Part shown: piece by piece, positions 8,625-17,138 of the stretch
Layout: every line of letters begins with the position of its first letter
Position numbering within the stretch: the first letter of the stretch is position 1
Source: Mesorhizobium sp. YM1C-6-2
Lineage (GTDB): Bacteria; Pseudomonadota; Alphaproteobacteria; Rhizobiales; Rhizobiaceae
Length of the DNA stretch: 64,000 nucleotides
Assembly: GCF_003666685.1 (NCBI RefSeq)
Contig: NZ_RCIZ01000011.1
Coordinates: forward strand, 103,318-167,317
Direction: 5' to 3'
Made by a program: the position numbers and the translations under genes
Notes under the pieces: model-generated
What the model was told of the DNA's origin: nothing
Databases searched by the model: none
Seen by the model: the letters and a program-made list of their open reading frames with translations, nothing else

Positions 8625-9392
8625 TTGGGCGAGATCTTCTCCAGGATAGAGCATCTGCGCACCGCCGACGAGGTGGTACAGCAGATCGAAGCGCTCGTGC
8701 TCGAAGGCATATTGCGCGTCGGCGATCGCCTGCCCGGCGAGCGCGAGCTGGCGCGGCAGTTCGACGTGTCGAGGCCGATCCTGCGCGACGCGTTGAAGGA
8801 TCTCGAAGGGCGCGGCCTGCTCACCACCCGCCATGGCGGCGGCACCTATGTCGCCGACGTCATCGGCCAGGTCTTCGCCAAGCCGGTGACGGAGCTTTTC
8901 GCCACCCACCGCAAGGCGGCCAGCGACTATCTGGAATACCGCCGCGAGATCGAGGGCGTCGCCGCCGAGTTCGCCGCCCGCCGTGCGACCGCCGACGACC
9001 TGGCGCTGCTCGACCGCATCGTCGAGCGCATGCAGGAGGTGCAGCCCTCCGGCGACATGGAGGCGGAGGCGGCGATCGACGTCGAGTTCCACCAGGCGAT
9101 CGGCGAATGCGCGCACAACATCATGCTGATGCACACGCTGCGCTCCTGCTACCGGCTGCTGTCGGAAGGCGTGCTGCAGAACCGCATCCTCGTGTTCAAC
9201 CTGCCCGACGCCAGCGCCACCCTGCTCGACCAGCATCTGGCGATCCACAAGGCGGTCAGGTCCGGCGATCCGGCCGCGGCGCGGCGCGCGGCGATGGACC
9301 ACATCACCTATCTCGAGCAGGCGCTTGCCGAGGCCGAGCGCACCGGCGACTGGCAGCGCGTGGCGCGCCTGCGCCTGACCCAGCGCAGCTGA
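8625..9392 (+). CDS. GntR/FadR-family transcriptional regulator with FCD domain
   Basis: This roughly 255-residue regulator has an N-terminal winged helix (VVQQIEALVLEGILRVGDRL, then SRPILRDALKDLEGRGLL). An all-helical FCD ligand domain follows, with the metal-binding pattern EFHQAIGECAHN. Such regulators respond to small carboxylates such as lactate or glycolate. The TTG at 8625 gives MGEIFSRIEHLRTADEV and has AGGGA upstream. A TTG at 8556 would put an operator half-site in the coding region. It lies between divergent glcDEF and the lldD-like gene, so it probably controls both. Confidence 0.88.
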   Translation: MGEIFSRIEHLRTADEVVQQIEALVLEGILRVGDRLPGERELARQFDVSRPILRDALKDLEGRGLLTTRHGGGTYVADVIGQVFAKPVTELFATHRKAASDYLEYRREIEGVAAEFAARRATADDLALLDRIVERMQEVQPSGDMEAEAAIDVEFHQAIGECAHNIMLMHTLRSCYRLLSEGVLQNRILVFNLPDASATLLDQHLAIHKAVRSGDPAAARRAAMDHITYLEQALAEAERTGDWQRVARLRLTQRS

Positions 9393-9431
9393 ATTTGAAA
9401 TCTTGATGGCGAACGACGCCTGGAGGCAACG

Positions 9432-10616
9432 ATGACGACCGGACCCCGCAAACCTTACGGCAAGCCGCTGAGAGGGACGCCGATGTCGATCCTCGAGATC
9501 GACGACCTGAAGAAGATGGCGAAGCGGCGCGTGCCGAAGATGTTCTTCGACTACGCCGATTCCGGCGCCTGGACGGAAAGCACCTACCGCGCCAACGAGG
9601 AGGATTTTCAAAAAATCAAGCTCAGGCAGCGCGTGCTGGTCGACATGAGCAACCGCTCGCTGGAAACCACCATGATCGGCCAGAAGGTGTCGATGCCGGT
9701 GGCGCTGGCGCCGACCGGCATGACCGGCATGCAGCATCCCGACGGCGAGATCCTGGCCGCCCAGGCCGCCGAGGAATTCGGCGTGCCCTTCACGCTGTCG
9801 ACCATGGCGATCTGCTCGATCGAGGACGTCGCCGAGCGGACGACGAAGCCGTTCTGGTTCCAGCTCTACGTGCTCAGGGACAAGGATTTCGTCTACAACC
9901 TGATCGACCGCGCCAAGGCGGCGAAATGCTCCGCGCTCGTGCTCACGCTGGACCTGCAACTCCTTGGCCAGCGCCACAAGGACCTGCGCAACGGGCTCTC
10001 CGCGCCGCCGAAATTCACGCCCAAGCACGTCTGGCAGGTGGCGACCCGGCCGCGCTGGGCATTCGGCATGCTCGGCACCCCGCGCCGCACCTTCCGCAAC
10101 ATCGTCGGCCACGCCAAGGGCGTCGGCGACCTCGCCTCGCTGTCCTCCTGGACGACCGAGCAGTTCGATCCGCAGCTTTCCTGGAAGGATGTCGAGTGGA
10201 TCAAGAACCGCTGGGGCGGCAAGCTGATCCTGAAGGGCATCAACGACGTCGAGGACGCCAGGATGGCGGTCAGCACGGGCGCCGACGCCATCATCGTGTC
10301 CAACCATGGCGGCCGCCAGCTCGACGGAGCGCCGTCCTCGATCTCCATGGTCGAGCCGATCGCCGACGCCGTCGGCGACAAGCTGGAAGTCCACATGGAC
10401 GGCGGCATCCGCTCCGGCCAGGACGTGCTGAAGGCGCTCTGCCTCGGCGCCAAGGGCACCTATATCGGCCGGCCCTTCCTCTATGGGCTCGGCGCGCTCG
10501 GCAAGCCGGGCGTCACCAAGGCGCTGGAGATCATCCGCAAGGAGATGGACATGACGCTGGCGCTCTGCGGCAAGCGGCTGATCACCGACGCCAGCAAGGA
10601 GATGCTGCACAGGTAG
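9432..10616 (+). CDS. lldD: FMN-dependent alpha-hydroxy-acid dehydrogenase, likely L-lactate dehydrogenase
   Basis: This 394-residue TIM-barrel flavoenzyme belongs to the LldD/glycolate-oxidase family. It shows LAPTGMTGMQHPDGE, the catalytic histidine in SNHGGRQLDG, and the FMN phosphate site DGGIRSGQDVLKA. Oxidation of L-lactate to pyruvate is the most likely reaction, although 2-hydroxy acid specificity cannot be read from motifs. The internal ATG at 9483 (MSILEIDDLKKMA) is an alternative start. It follows the FadR-type gene by 39 bases, so the regulator and enzyme probably form one transcript. Confidence 0.87.
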   Translation: MTTGPRKPYGKPLRGTPMSILEIDDLKKMAKRRVPKMFFDYADSGAWTESTYRANEEDFQKIKLRQRVLVDMSNRSLETTMIGQKVSMPVALAPTGMTGMQHPDGEILAAQAAEEFGVPFTLSTMAICSIEDVAERTTKPFWFQLYVLRDKDFVYNLIDRAKAAKCSALVLTLDLQLLGQRHKDLRNGLSAPPKFTPKHVWQVATRPRWAFGMLGTPRRTFRNIVGHAKGVGDLASLSSWTTEQFDPQLSWKDVEWIKNRWGGKLILKGINDVEDARMAVSTGADAIIVSNHGGRQLDGAPSSISMVEPIADAVGDKLEVHMDGGIRSGQDVLKALCLGAKGTYIGRPFLYGLGALGKPGVTKALEIIRKEMDMTLALCGKRLITDASKEMLHR

Positions 10617-10628
10617 CAGGACGCTGGT

Positions 10629-10790
10629 TCCCTCCCCCTTGAGGGGAGGGTGGACAACCGCCGCAGGCGGTTGGACGGGCGGGGTAGCCGGCGCAGTGCT
10701 CGACGTTCGTGAGCGCCGCGTTTTTCGTCACCGACCCCGCCCTGCGGCTTCGCCGCCGACCCCACCCGACAGGGGGGAGGTGAAGAAGGC
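10629..10790. repeat. Intergenic palindromic mosaic element (RIME-like)
   Basis: This non-coding block starts with the hairpin CTCCCCCTTGAGGGGAGGG. It contains the inverted pair GGGCGGGGT (10677-10685) and ACCCCGCCC, and ends with CCCACCCGACAGGGGGGAG, an imperfect inverse of the start. The pattern is that of rhizobial intergenic mosaic elements. The assignment is by resemblance only. Confidence 0.55.
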
Positions 10791-10839
10791 GCTTCCGCGG
10801 GGGACTCGTCAAACACGCCTGCCTCGATTAGGCAGGGCC

Positions 10840-11583
10840 ATGACTGGCATGAACTTCAGCGATGCGCGCGGTCCGGACGGCACCCTCGTCTATGCGATCG
10901 GCGACGTGCACGGGCGACTCGACCTGCTCGTCGAAATGCATGCGCGCATCGCCGCAGAGATCATGCGGCTGCGGCCGGCCGACTGGCGCATCGTGCATCT
11001 CGGCGACTATGTCGATCGCGGGCCGGCTTCGCAGGGGGTGATCGAGTTCCTGGTCCGCCAGACCGCCGCCGACCGCCGCATCCTGGCGCTCGCCGGCAAT
11101 CACGACGTCGGCTTCCTCGATTTCCTCGCCGAGCCCGACCCGGTCGGGCTTTTCGCCCGGTATGGCGGCGTCGAGACGGCCCGCTCCTACGGCGTCGAGC
11201 TCGATCTCCAGGACATGGCGGCTTTTGGCGCGGGCTGCCGCGCGCTTGCCTCAGCGGTGCCGGAAAGCCACAGGAAGTTCCTGCGCACGCTGGAGTTCTC
11301 GGCTTCCTTCGGCGACTTCTTCTTCTGCCACGCGGGCATCCGGCCCGGCGTCGCGCTGGACGCCCAGGATCCCAAGGACCTGATATGGATCAGGGGCGAC
11401 TTCCATCGCCACCAGGAGCTCTTTCCCAAGATCGTGGTGCATGGGCACACGCCGGTGGCGGAGCCGGAGGTGCTGCCGAACCGCGTCAATATCGACACCG
11501 GCGCCTTTGCAAGCGGCAGGCTCACCGCGCTCGTCATCGACGGCGCGGAGAAACGTCTGCTGACGGCGGAGGTTCGGGACTAG
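10840..11583 (+). CDS. Metallophosphoesterase, serine/threonine phosphatase-like
   Basis: This 247-residue protein carries the metal-binding motifs of PPP-type phosphatases in order: GDVHGR (Asp22, His24), GDYVDRGP, GNHD and the late HGHTP. These are the two-metal centre and the phosphate-binding histidines. Members act on phosphoproteins or on dinucleoside tetraphosphates, and the substrate cannot be decided here. The ATG at 10840 follows GGCAGGG. An upstream extension would run into the palindromic element. The stop codon overlaps the stop of the convergent small gene. Confidence 0.87.
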   Translation: MTGMNFSDARGPDGTLVYAIGDVHGRLDLLVEMHARIAAEIMRLRPADWRIVHLGDYVDRGPASQGVIEFLVRQTAADRRILALAGNHDVGFLDFLAEPDPVGLFARYGGVETARSYGVELDLQDMAAFGAGCRALASAVPESHRKFLRTLEFSASFGDFFFCHAGIRPGVALDAQDPKDLIWIRGDFHRHQELFPKIVVHGHTPVAEPEVLPNRVNIDTGAFASGRLTALVIDGAEKRLLTAEVRD

Positions 11584-11723
11584 CGGTTGAGGGCGGTGGT
11601 GACGCCGTAGCCGTCGACGGCGGCATGGCCGCTCGATGCATCGGCTCCGTAGATGCCGACGCCCCAGAGCGTGATGGCGGCAAGCATGGCAAGCGAAAGA
11701 AGCGCGGCTTTCACGGGAGTCAT
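11580..11723 (-). CDS. Short hydrophobic exported or membrane peptide
   Basis: This is a 47-residue frame starting MTPVKAALLSLAMLAAITLW, a typical signal-anchor stretch, followed by a short polar tail. It shares its stop position with the convergent phosphatase gene (11581-11583). I do not recognise a family. The clear hydrophobic segment behind a short basic N-terminus supports it, but the size keeps the call tentative. A longer frame from 11843 adds an unlikely leader. Confidence 0.45.
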   Translation of the reverse strand: MTPVKAALLSLAMLAAITLWGVGIYGADASSGHAAVDGYGVTTALNR

Positions 11724-12091
11724 CTCGGTTGTTGCCCTGCCTACATCTGGCACGAATGAGGTTACGAATGCGTTTCGGTCCAGATGTGTCGCACGGGCGG
11801 TTTCGATGCCGCCTGTGATACCCAAGCCCTGTATCCCAAACATGTCGCCGGCCGGTCCGAAACGGATCAGTCTTGAATCAACCTCGAAACCGGAAGCGCG
11901 ATCATCTAGACAGGGTTAACACGCGAAGCCAGCGCCAGGCTGACCATCCACAGCAAAAGAAATCGGCCGTGCCATAATTGCAACGGGTGCTCCTTTCTTC
12001 GCCCTTTTGCGTTGAAGCGGACGTCGGCAGCCGACAGGTGAGGGGCAGCACAAACCGTCCAGCTTGACGCTTCTGTTTTGCATTTGCGTCC

Positions 12092-12128
12092 GTCATTCCG
12101 GGGCCGAGAAGCGGCACCCGGAATCCAG
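12092..12128 (+). repeat. REP-like element, copy 1
   Basis: GTCATTCCGGGGCCGAGAAG leads into CGGCACCCGGAATCCAG. This forward copy is slightly diverged from the other three. CATTCCGGG and CCCGGAATC mark its two ends. Confidence 0.7.
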
Positions 12129-12200
12129 ATCGCCGGCCTTGGTCGTGTTGTCCGGCAACCCCCGGGTGCACCCTCCAGGCCCTGTTCTTCAGCCCCGCCA

Positions 12201-12240
12201 CTCTGGATTCCGGGTTCCGCTGCGCGGCCCCGGAATGACG
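12201..12240 (-). repeat. REP-like element, copy 2 (inverted)
   Basis: CTCTGGATTCCGGGTTCCGC leads into TGCGCGGCCCCGGAATGACG. It is inverted relative to copy 1 and lies about 70 bases from it, so the two together could form a large hairpin. Confidence 0.7.
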
Positions 12241-12493
12241 GAAGTTCTATGTCTGTCAGGAATTGTCAGGAATATCTTCCTAATTTCTCCTCACCCCTCC
12301 AACCTCCCGCATAATCATCCCCGCAGCTTGCTTGTGGGAACGGGTGTGCACGACCGGCATCCAGGCAAGTGTGGCGCTGGATCGCGTCCCGCGTTGGTCA
12401 CGCAGGCGGCTCCGGTCCCAATGCTGGCCTGCGCGCCCGCTCCTCCAGCCTATCGGAAGGGGATGGGCCGGGCACGGCAACGGGAAAAACGCC

Positions 12494-12553
12494 GGCGGCG
12501 CATGGCTGCGCGTCAACTAGATTACTTAGAAGACGTCGCAGCCATGCGCCGCC
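12494..12553. repeat. 17-base perfect inverted repeat with 26-base loop
   Basis: GGCGGCGCATGGCTGCG (12494-12510) is the exact reverse complement of CGCAGCCATGCGCCGCC (12537-12553). The loop is AT-richer and contains CTAGATTACTTAGAAG. No T-run follows, so it is not an obvious terminator. Confidence 0.7.
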
Positions 12554-12624
12554 TCCCACAATGGCCAGACTGCGAAAGCAGGGCGTGGTGACGATGAAAC
12601 GCGCCAACTGGACGACCACCAGCA

Positions 12625-12664
12625 CTCTGGATTCCGGGTTCCGCTGCGCGGCCCCGGAATGACG
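12625..12664 (-). repeat. REP-like element, copy 3 (inverted)
   Basis: This copy is identical to copy 2 over almost its full length, from CTCTGGATTCCGGG to CCCCGGAATGACG. Confidence 0.7.
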
Positions 12665-12747
12665 AATGACCGAAAGGACGCCGTGAAAGACGAGAACGAT
12701 GCTTGAGATCGCCGCCCTTCATTTCCATCGCCAATGGCAAAGTGGGT

Positions 12748-12787
12748 CGTCATTCCGGGGCCGCGCAGCGGAACCCGGAATCCAGAG
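12748..12787 (+). repeat. REP-like element, copy 4
   Basis: CGTCATTCCGGGGCCGCGCA leads into GCGGAACCCGGAATCCAGAG, the exact reverse complement of the copy 2/3 sequence. It forms the second inverted pair with copy 3. Confidence 0.7.
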
Positions 12788-12960
12788 CGGTGAGGTTGAA
12801 AGAAACGAGATGCGCATCCGAGGCGGTCAGCAGCCGAATGCTGCAGATGGCCGAACGGGCAATCCTCCCCGCAAAGGGAGGGAACTGCTCCACCTTGCCG
12901 CTAAAGGCTCCATCGGTTAGGACGCCCGCCATATTCACTCTCTCATGAAGCGACGATCCC

Positions 12961-14469
12961 ATGGCCGACAAATCCGAGAAGACCAAGGCGCGGCTGCCGC
13001 GCGGCTTTGTCGACCGTCCGGCCGAGGACATCCGCGCCGTCGAGAAGATGATGGCGAAGATCAGGGAGGTCTACGAGCTCTACGGCTTCGAGCCGGTCGA
13101 GCAGCCGCTGATCGAATACACCGACGCGCTCGGAAAGTTCCTGCCCGACCAGGACAGGCCGAACGAGGGCGTCTTCTCCTTCCAGGACGACGACGACCAA
13201 TGGCTGTCGCTGCGTTACGACCTGACCGCGCCGACAGCGCGTTTCGTGGCCGAGAATTTCGAGCGCCTGCCAAAACCCTATCGCAGCTATCGTTCCGGCT
13301 GGGTGTTCCGCAACGAGAAACCCGGCCCCGGCCGTTTCCGCCAGTTCATGCAGTTCGACGCCGACACGATCGGCACGCCGGGCGTCGCCGCCGACGCCGA
13401 GATGGCGATGATGATGGCCGACGTTATGGAAGCGCTGGGGATAAAGCGCGGCGATTACGTCATCCGCGTCAACAACCGCAAGGTGCTCGACGGCGTGCTG
13501 GAGGCCATCGGCCTTGGCGGCGACGAGAACGCAGGGCGCCGGCTGACGGTGCTCAGGGCGATCGACAAGCTCGACAAGTTCGGCCCCGAGGGCGTTCGCT
13601 TGTTGCTCGGCGCCGGCCGCTGGGACGGCGGCAAGGAAGGCGAAGGCGATTTTACGAAGGGTGCCGGGCTGGATGAGGTTCAAATCCAGTCGGTCCTGTT
13701 CGCTACTGTAAGTCCGAACGATATCGAAGCCGGCAGTGCCGATGCAGCAGTGCGTGGAAGCCAGTTCTTTAATGAAGGGCTGGCAGAGCTAGGAATTATC
13801 GAAGACCTCGTTAGGTCTGCGGGCTACGGTCCTGAAAGGATCGTTCTCGATCGTTCAGTAGTCCGCGGCCTCGAATACTACACCGGCCCCGTCTACGAGG
13901 CCGAACTGCTGGCCGAAATCCCCAACGAAGAGGGAAAAATCGTGCGCTTCGGCTCGGTCGGCGGCGGCGGGCGTTATGACGGGCTGGTGTCGCGCTTCCG
14001 TGGCGAGCCCGTGCCGGCGACCGGCTTTTCCATCGGCGTCTCCCGCCTCACCGCCGCGCTGAAGGCGCTCGGCAAACTGGATACGTCCGACGTGCTCGCG
14101 CCCGTCGTCGTGCTGGTCATGGACAAGGATACCGAAAGCCTCGGCCGCTACCAGAAGATGGTTTCTTCCCTTCGCCAGGCCGGCATCCGCGCCGAAATGT
14201 ATCTCGGCGGCGCCGGCATGAAGGCGCAGATCAAATATGCCGACCGGCGCGGCAGCCCGGCGGTCGTCATCCAGGGCGGCAACGAGCGCGCCGAGGGCGT
14301 CGTACAGATCAAGGATCTGATCGAGGGCGCGCGCCAGGCCAAGGCGATCGCCGACCATGCCGAATACAAGGAAGCCCGGCCGGGCCAGGTGACGGTGCCC
14401 GAAGCCGGCCTGGTCGCCGAGGTGCAAAAAATCCTCGACGCGCAGGCGGCCGAGCGGAGGAAGGGTTGA
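12961..14469 (+). CDS. hisS: Histidine--tRNA ligase
   Basis: This 502-residue class II aminoacyl-tRNA synthetase charges tRNA-His. Motif 2 is visible in [20 protein letters not shown], the HisA box in [15 protein letters not shown], and motif 3 in [12 protein letters not shown] followed by GFSIGVSRL. The alphaproteobacterial form is longer than the E. coli enzyme (about 424), which agrees. The segment near 13,680-13,860 has clearly lower GC than the rest. The gene overlaps hisZ by four bases. Here hisS heads a histidine-biosynthesis cluster with hisZ and hisG. Confidence 0.95.
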   Translation: MADKSEKTKARLPRGFVDRPAEDIRAVEKMMAKIREVYELYGFEPVEQPLIEYTDALGKFLPDQDRPNEGVFSFQDDDDQWLSLRYDLTAPTARFVAENFERLPKPYRSYRSGWVFRNEKPGPGRFRQFMQFDADTIGTPGVAADAEMAMMMADVMEALGIKRGDYVIRVNNRKVLDGVLEAIGLGGDENAGRRLTVLRAIDKLDKFGPEGVRLLLGAGRWDGGKEGEGDFTKGAGLDEVQIQSVLFATVSPNDIEAGSADAAVRGSQFFNEGLAELGIIEDLVRSAGYGPERIVLDRSVVRGLEYYTGPVYEAELLAEIPNEEGKIVRFGSVGGGGRYDGLVSRFRGEPVPATGFSIGVSRLTAALKALGKLDTSDVLAPVVVLVMDKDTESLGRYQKMVSSLRQAGIRAEMYLGGAGMKAQIKYADRRGSPAVVIQGGNERAEGVVQIKDLIEGARQAKAIADHAEYKEARPGQVTVPEAGLVAEVQKILDAQAAERRKG

Positions 14470-15602
14470 CCTCCCGCTACCCTTCGATCGCGCCCGACAT
14501 CCTCGCGCTCTTCGCCGCGCGGGGAACCAACGCCGTCGACGTGCCGGTGCTGCAGCCGGCCGATCCCTTCCTCGACATGGCGGGCGAGGATTTGCGCCGC
14601 CGCATCTTCCTCACCGAGAGCGAGACGGGCGCTTCGCTCTGCCTGCGTCCCGAATTCACCATCCCCGTCTGCCTCGACCACATCGCCAGCCAGGCCGGCA
14701 CGCCGCGCCGCTATTCCTATCTCGGCGAGGTGTTCCGGCAGCGCCGCGAGGGCGGCAACGAGTTCTTCCAGGCGGGCATCGAGGACCTCGGCGACAAGGA
14801 CACGCCGCGCGCCGACGCCCGGCTGGTGGCTGACGCCCACGCCCTGCTGACGCTCACGCTGCCCGGCGTGCCGCTCACCGTCACGCTCGGCGACCAGTCG
14901 GTCTTCGAGGCGGTGCTGGCCGCGCTCGGCCTGCCGCGCGGCTGGCGCATGCGGCTTGCCCGCGCCTTCGGCTCGGACGCGCAGCTTGCCGCCGCCCTGG
15001 CTGATCTCGCCAACCCCCAGAAGAACGGTGCGCTGCCGGAGCCGGTCGCGGCCCTCGTCGCCGACGGCGATCTCGACCGGCTGTCCGGACACATCGCCGC
15101 CGACATGGCGGATGCCGGCCTGTCGCCGACCGCCGGCCGCACGCCGCAGGAGATCGCGCGGCGCCTGGTCGAGAAGGCGGAACTGCGCAGCGTGCGCCTT
15201 TCCGCCGAGGCTTTTTCGGCGCTGGAGACTTTTCTCGCCATCGACGTGCCGCTCGATGCCGCCGCCGTCGCGCTGCAGGACTTCGCCAGCTCGGCCGGCC
15301 TGTCGCTCGGTTCGGCGCTCGCCAATTTCTCCGCCCGCGTCGAGGCGATCCGGGCGGAGGGGCTGAGCCCGGCCGACATCCGCTACGACGCCGCCTTCGG
15401 CCGGCCGCTCGACTATTACACCGGCCTCGTCTTCGAAATCTCCGGCGTGGACGGCGCTGAGGACGGCGCAAATCGCCCGCTGGTCGGCGGCGGCCGCTAC
15501 GACCGCCTGCTCACGCTGCTCGGCGCGAAATCGCCGATCCCGGGCGTCGGCTTCTCCGTCTGGCTCGACCGCATCGAGGCCTTGAGGGGAGTGGATACAT
15601 GA
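14466..15602 (+). CDS. hisZ: ATP phosphoribosyltransferase regulatory subunit
   Basis: This 378-residue protein is a catalytically inactive paralogue of histidyl-tRNA synthetase that activates short-form HisG in the first step of histidine synthesis. It keeps the synthetase fold: [15 protein letters not shown], then [13 protein letters not shown], then [13 protein letters not shown]. The start is TTG at 14466, overlapping the hisS stop as TTGA, which implies translational coupling. It overlaps the hisG start by four bases as ATGA. Confidence 0.95.
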   Translation: MTSRYPSIAPDILALFAARGTNAVDVPVLQPADPFLDMAGEDLRRRIFLTESETGASLCLRPEFTIPVCLDHIASQAGTPRRYSYLGEVFRQRREGGNEFFQAGIEDLGDKDTPRADARLVADAHALLTLTLPGVPLTVTLGDQSVFEAVLAALGLPRGWRMRLARAFGSDAQLAAALADLANPQKNGALPEPVAALVADGDLDRLSGHIAADMADAGLSPTAGRTPQEIARRLVEKAELRSVRLSAEAFSALETFLAIDVPLDAAAVALQDFASSAGLSLGSALANFSARVEAIRAEGLSPADIRYDAAFGRPLDYYTGLVFEISGVDGAEDGANRPLVGGGRYDRLLTLLGAKSPIPGVGFSVWLDRIEALRGVDT

Positions 15603-16303
15603 CCATCACGCTCGCCATCCCCTCGAAGGGCCGCCTCAAGGATCAGTCGCTGGAAGTGCTGGCGAGCGCCGGGCTTGCCGTCAGCCTGCCGGATGACGAC
15701 CGCAAGTACCGGGCCCGCATCGAGGGCCGCGACGATATCGAGATCGCCTTCCTGTCGGCCTCGGAGATCGCCGGCGAGATCGGCCAGGGCAATGTGGACC
15801 TCGGCATCACCGGCGAGGATCTTTTGCGCGAGAACGTCGCCGACTGGGAGCGCAAGGCCGCCATCGAGGCCCGCCTCGGCTTCGGTCCGGCCGATGTCGT
15901 GGTGGCGGTGCCGGATTGCTGGCTCGACGTCGAGACCATGGCCGACCTCGACGACGTCGCCGCGGAGTTCCGCCAGCGCCACGGTCGCCGGCTGAGAATC
16001 GCGACAAAATACTGGCGGCTGACGCAGCAGTTCTTCTCGGGCAAGCACGGCATCCAGGTCTACCGGATCGTCGAAAGCCTCGGCGCCACCGAAGGCGCGC
16101 CTGCCGCCGGCTCGGCCGACGTCATCGTCGACATCACGACGACCGGCTCGACCCTGCGCGCCAACCGGCTGAAGATATTGTCCGACGGCGTCATCCTGCG
16201 GTCGCAGGCCTGCCTCGTGCGCTCGCTGAAGGAGCGCTCTGCCGCCGACGCGGCGCTCGCTGCCGAGATCGGTTCGGCCGTGTCCCGCTCGATCCACGGC
16301 TGA
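15599..16303 (+). CDS. hisG: ATP phosphoribosyltransferase, short form catalytic subunit
   Basis: This 234-residue protein is HisG_S, which joins ATP and PRPP to form phosphoribosyl-ATP. It lacks the C-terminal allosteric domain and therefore needs HisZ, which is encoded just upstream with a four-base overlap. Visible landmarks are [15 protein letters not shown] at the N-terminus, [11 protein letters not shown], and the PRPP loop [17 protein letters not shown] (as [14 protein letters not shown]). It is the last gene of hisS-hisZ-hisG. Confidence 0.95.
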   Translation: MTITLAIPSKGRLKDQSLEVLASAGLAVSLPDDDRKYRARIEGRDDIEIAFLSASEIAGEIGQGNVDLGITGEDLLRENVADWERKAAIEARLGFGPADVVVAVPDCWLDVETMADLDDVAAEFRQRHGRRLRIATKYWRLTQQFFSGKHGIQVYRIVESLGATEGAPAAGSADVIVDITTTGSTLRANRLKILSDGVILRSQACLVRSLKERSAADAALAAEIGSAVSRSIHG

Positions 16304-16449
16304 TTGCGGGGTCTCTAAGCATTCATCCCCGTCTGTTTCGCTTGTGGCATGACGAAGACGTGTTCGGAGGCCACTCGCCGCCGCGAAAGAATTCGTTAAC
16401 CATAAATTTCTATCGAATCGCGACGGGCAACCATAACCGAGGGGATCAC

Positions 16450-17058
16450 ATGGAAATCTCGCGCCGCGGCTTCATGTTCGGGCTGCCACTCTTCGTTGCG
16501 GGCTGCTCGACCAGTTCCGACTACGCGAATTATGCCGCCAAGCCGGACGAGCGCCATCCGCTGGCGGCGATGCCGCTGGACCGGGTCAAGCCGGAGCTCC
16601 GGCGTCAGGAAGTCGCCTACAGCGGCGGCGAAAGCGCCGGCACCATCGTCGTCAACACGCCCGAGCGGCGTCTCTATTACGTCCAGGGCGACGGCCGAGC
16701 CATCCGCTACGGCATCGGCGTCGGCAAGGCCGGCCTGGCGCTCAGCGGCAATGCGACGGTCGGGCGCAAGGCCGAATGGCCGGGCTGGACGCCGACCCAG
16801 AACATGATGCGCCGCGACCCCCGCAATCTGCGCTATGCCGGCGGCGTGTCCGGCGGCCTGCACAACCCGCTCGGCGCCCGCGCGCTATATCTCTATCGCG
16901 GCGGCCGCGACACCATGTTCCGCATCCATGGCACCAACCAGCCCCAGACGATCGGCGGCGCGGTTTCCAGCGGCTGCGTGCGCATGCTCAATCACGACGT
17001 GATCGACCTCTACCAGCGCGCCGGCGTCGGTACCAAGGTGGTCGTCATCCAGGCCTGA
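16450..17058 (+). CDS. Lipoprotein L,D-transpeptidase (YkuD domain), possible Tat substrate
   Basis: This 202-residue protein has the YkuD catalytic block with His160 in RIHGTNQPQ and Cys176 in SSGCVRM, closely similar to the 2434 gene product. The N-terminus is MEISRRGFMFGLPLFVAGC. Cys19 fits a lipobox, and SRRGFM fits a twin-arginine motif, so a Tat-exported lipoprotein is likely. The start at 16450 follows a 146-base gap after hisG. The longer frame upstream is antisense-like and is ignored. It crosslinks peptidoglycan by family assignment. Confidence 0.9.
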   Translation: MEISRRGFMFGLPLFVAGCSTSSDYANYAAKPDERHPLAAMPLDRVKPELRRQEVAYSGGESAGTIVVNTPERRLYYVQGDGRAIRYGIGVGKAGLALSGNATVGRKAEWPGWTPTQNMMRRDPRNLRYAGGVSGGLHNPLGARALYLYRGGRDTMFRIHGTNQPQTIGGAVSSGCVRMLNHDVIDLYQRAGVGTKVVVIQA

Positions 17059-17138
17059 TCCGTTCGCGGCTGCTTGCCAGCGTGGCCGCCTGCCGTTAGT
17101 CAGGCCGCCATTCGGGCAACCGGCACAGGAGCGGATTA

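Larger units (their letters stand above)
11724..12960. other. 1.2 kb intergenic region with repeats and no supported gene
   Basis: I see no convincing gene here. Several frames stay open, but they run through repeats in both directions. The region contains four copies of a 40-base inverted element and one long hairpin, listed separately, and some AT-richer sequence near 11880-11980. The hisS promoter must lie near its right end. Confidence 0.6.

Noticed and set aside
8607..10610. A 667-codon minus-strand frame across the FadR-type and lldD genes
   Set aside because: It is composed of His/Arg/Leu-rich repeats typical of antisense frames. The plus strand holds two recognised families.
12064..12591. 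A 175-codon plus-strand frame in the repeat region
   Set aside because: It runs through two inverted repeat copies, has no ribosome binding site and no family resemblance.
12905..12935. tRNA-like string GCTCCATCGGTTAGGACGCC
   Set aside because: No acceptor, anticodon or T-stem could be paired around it, so it is not a tRNA gene.
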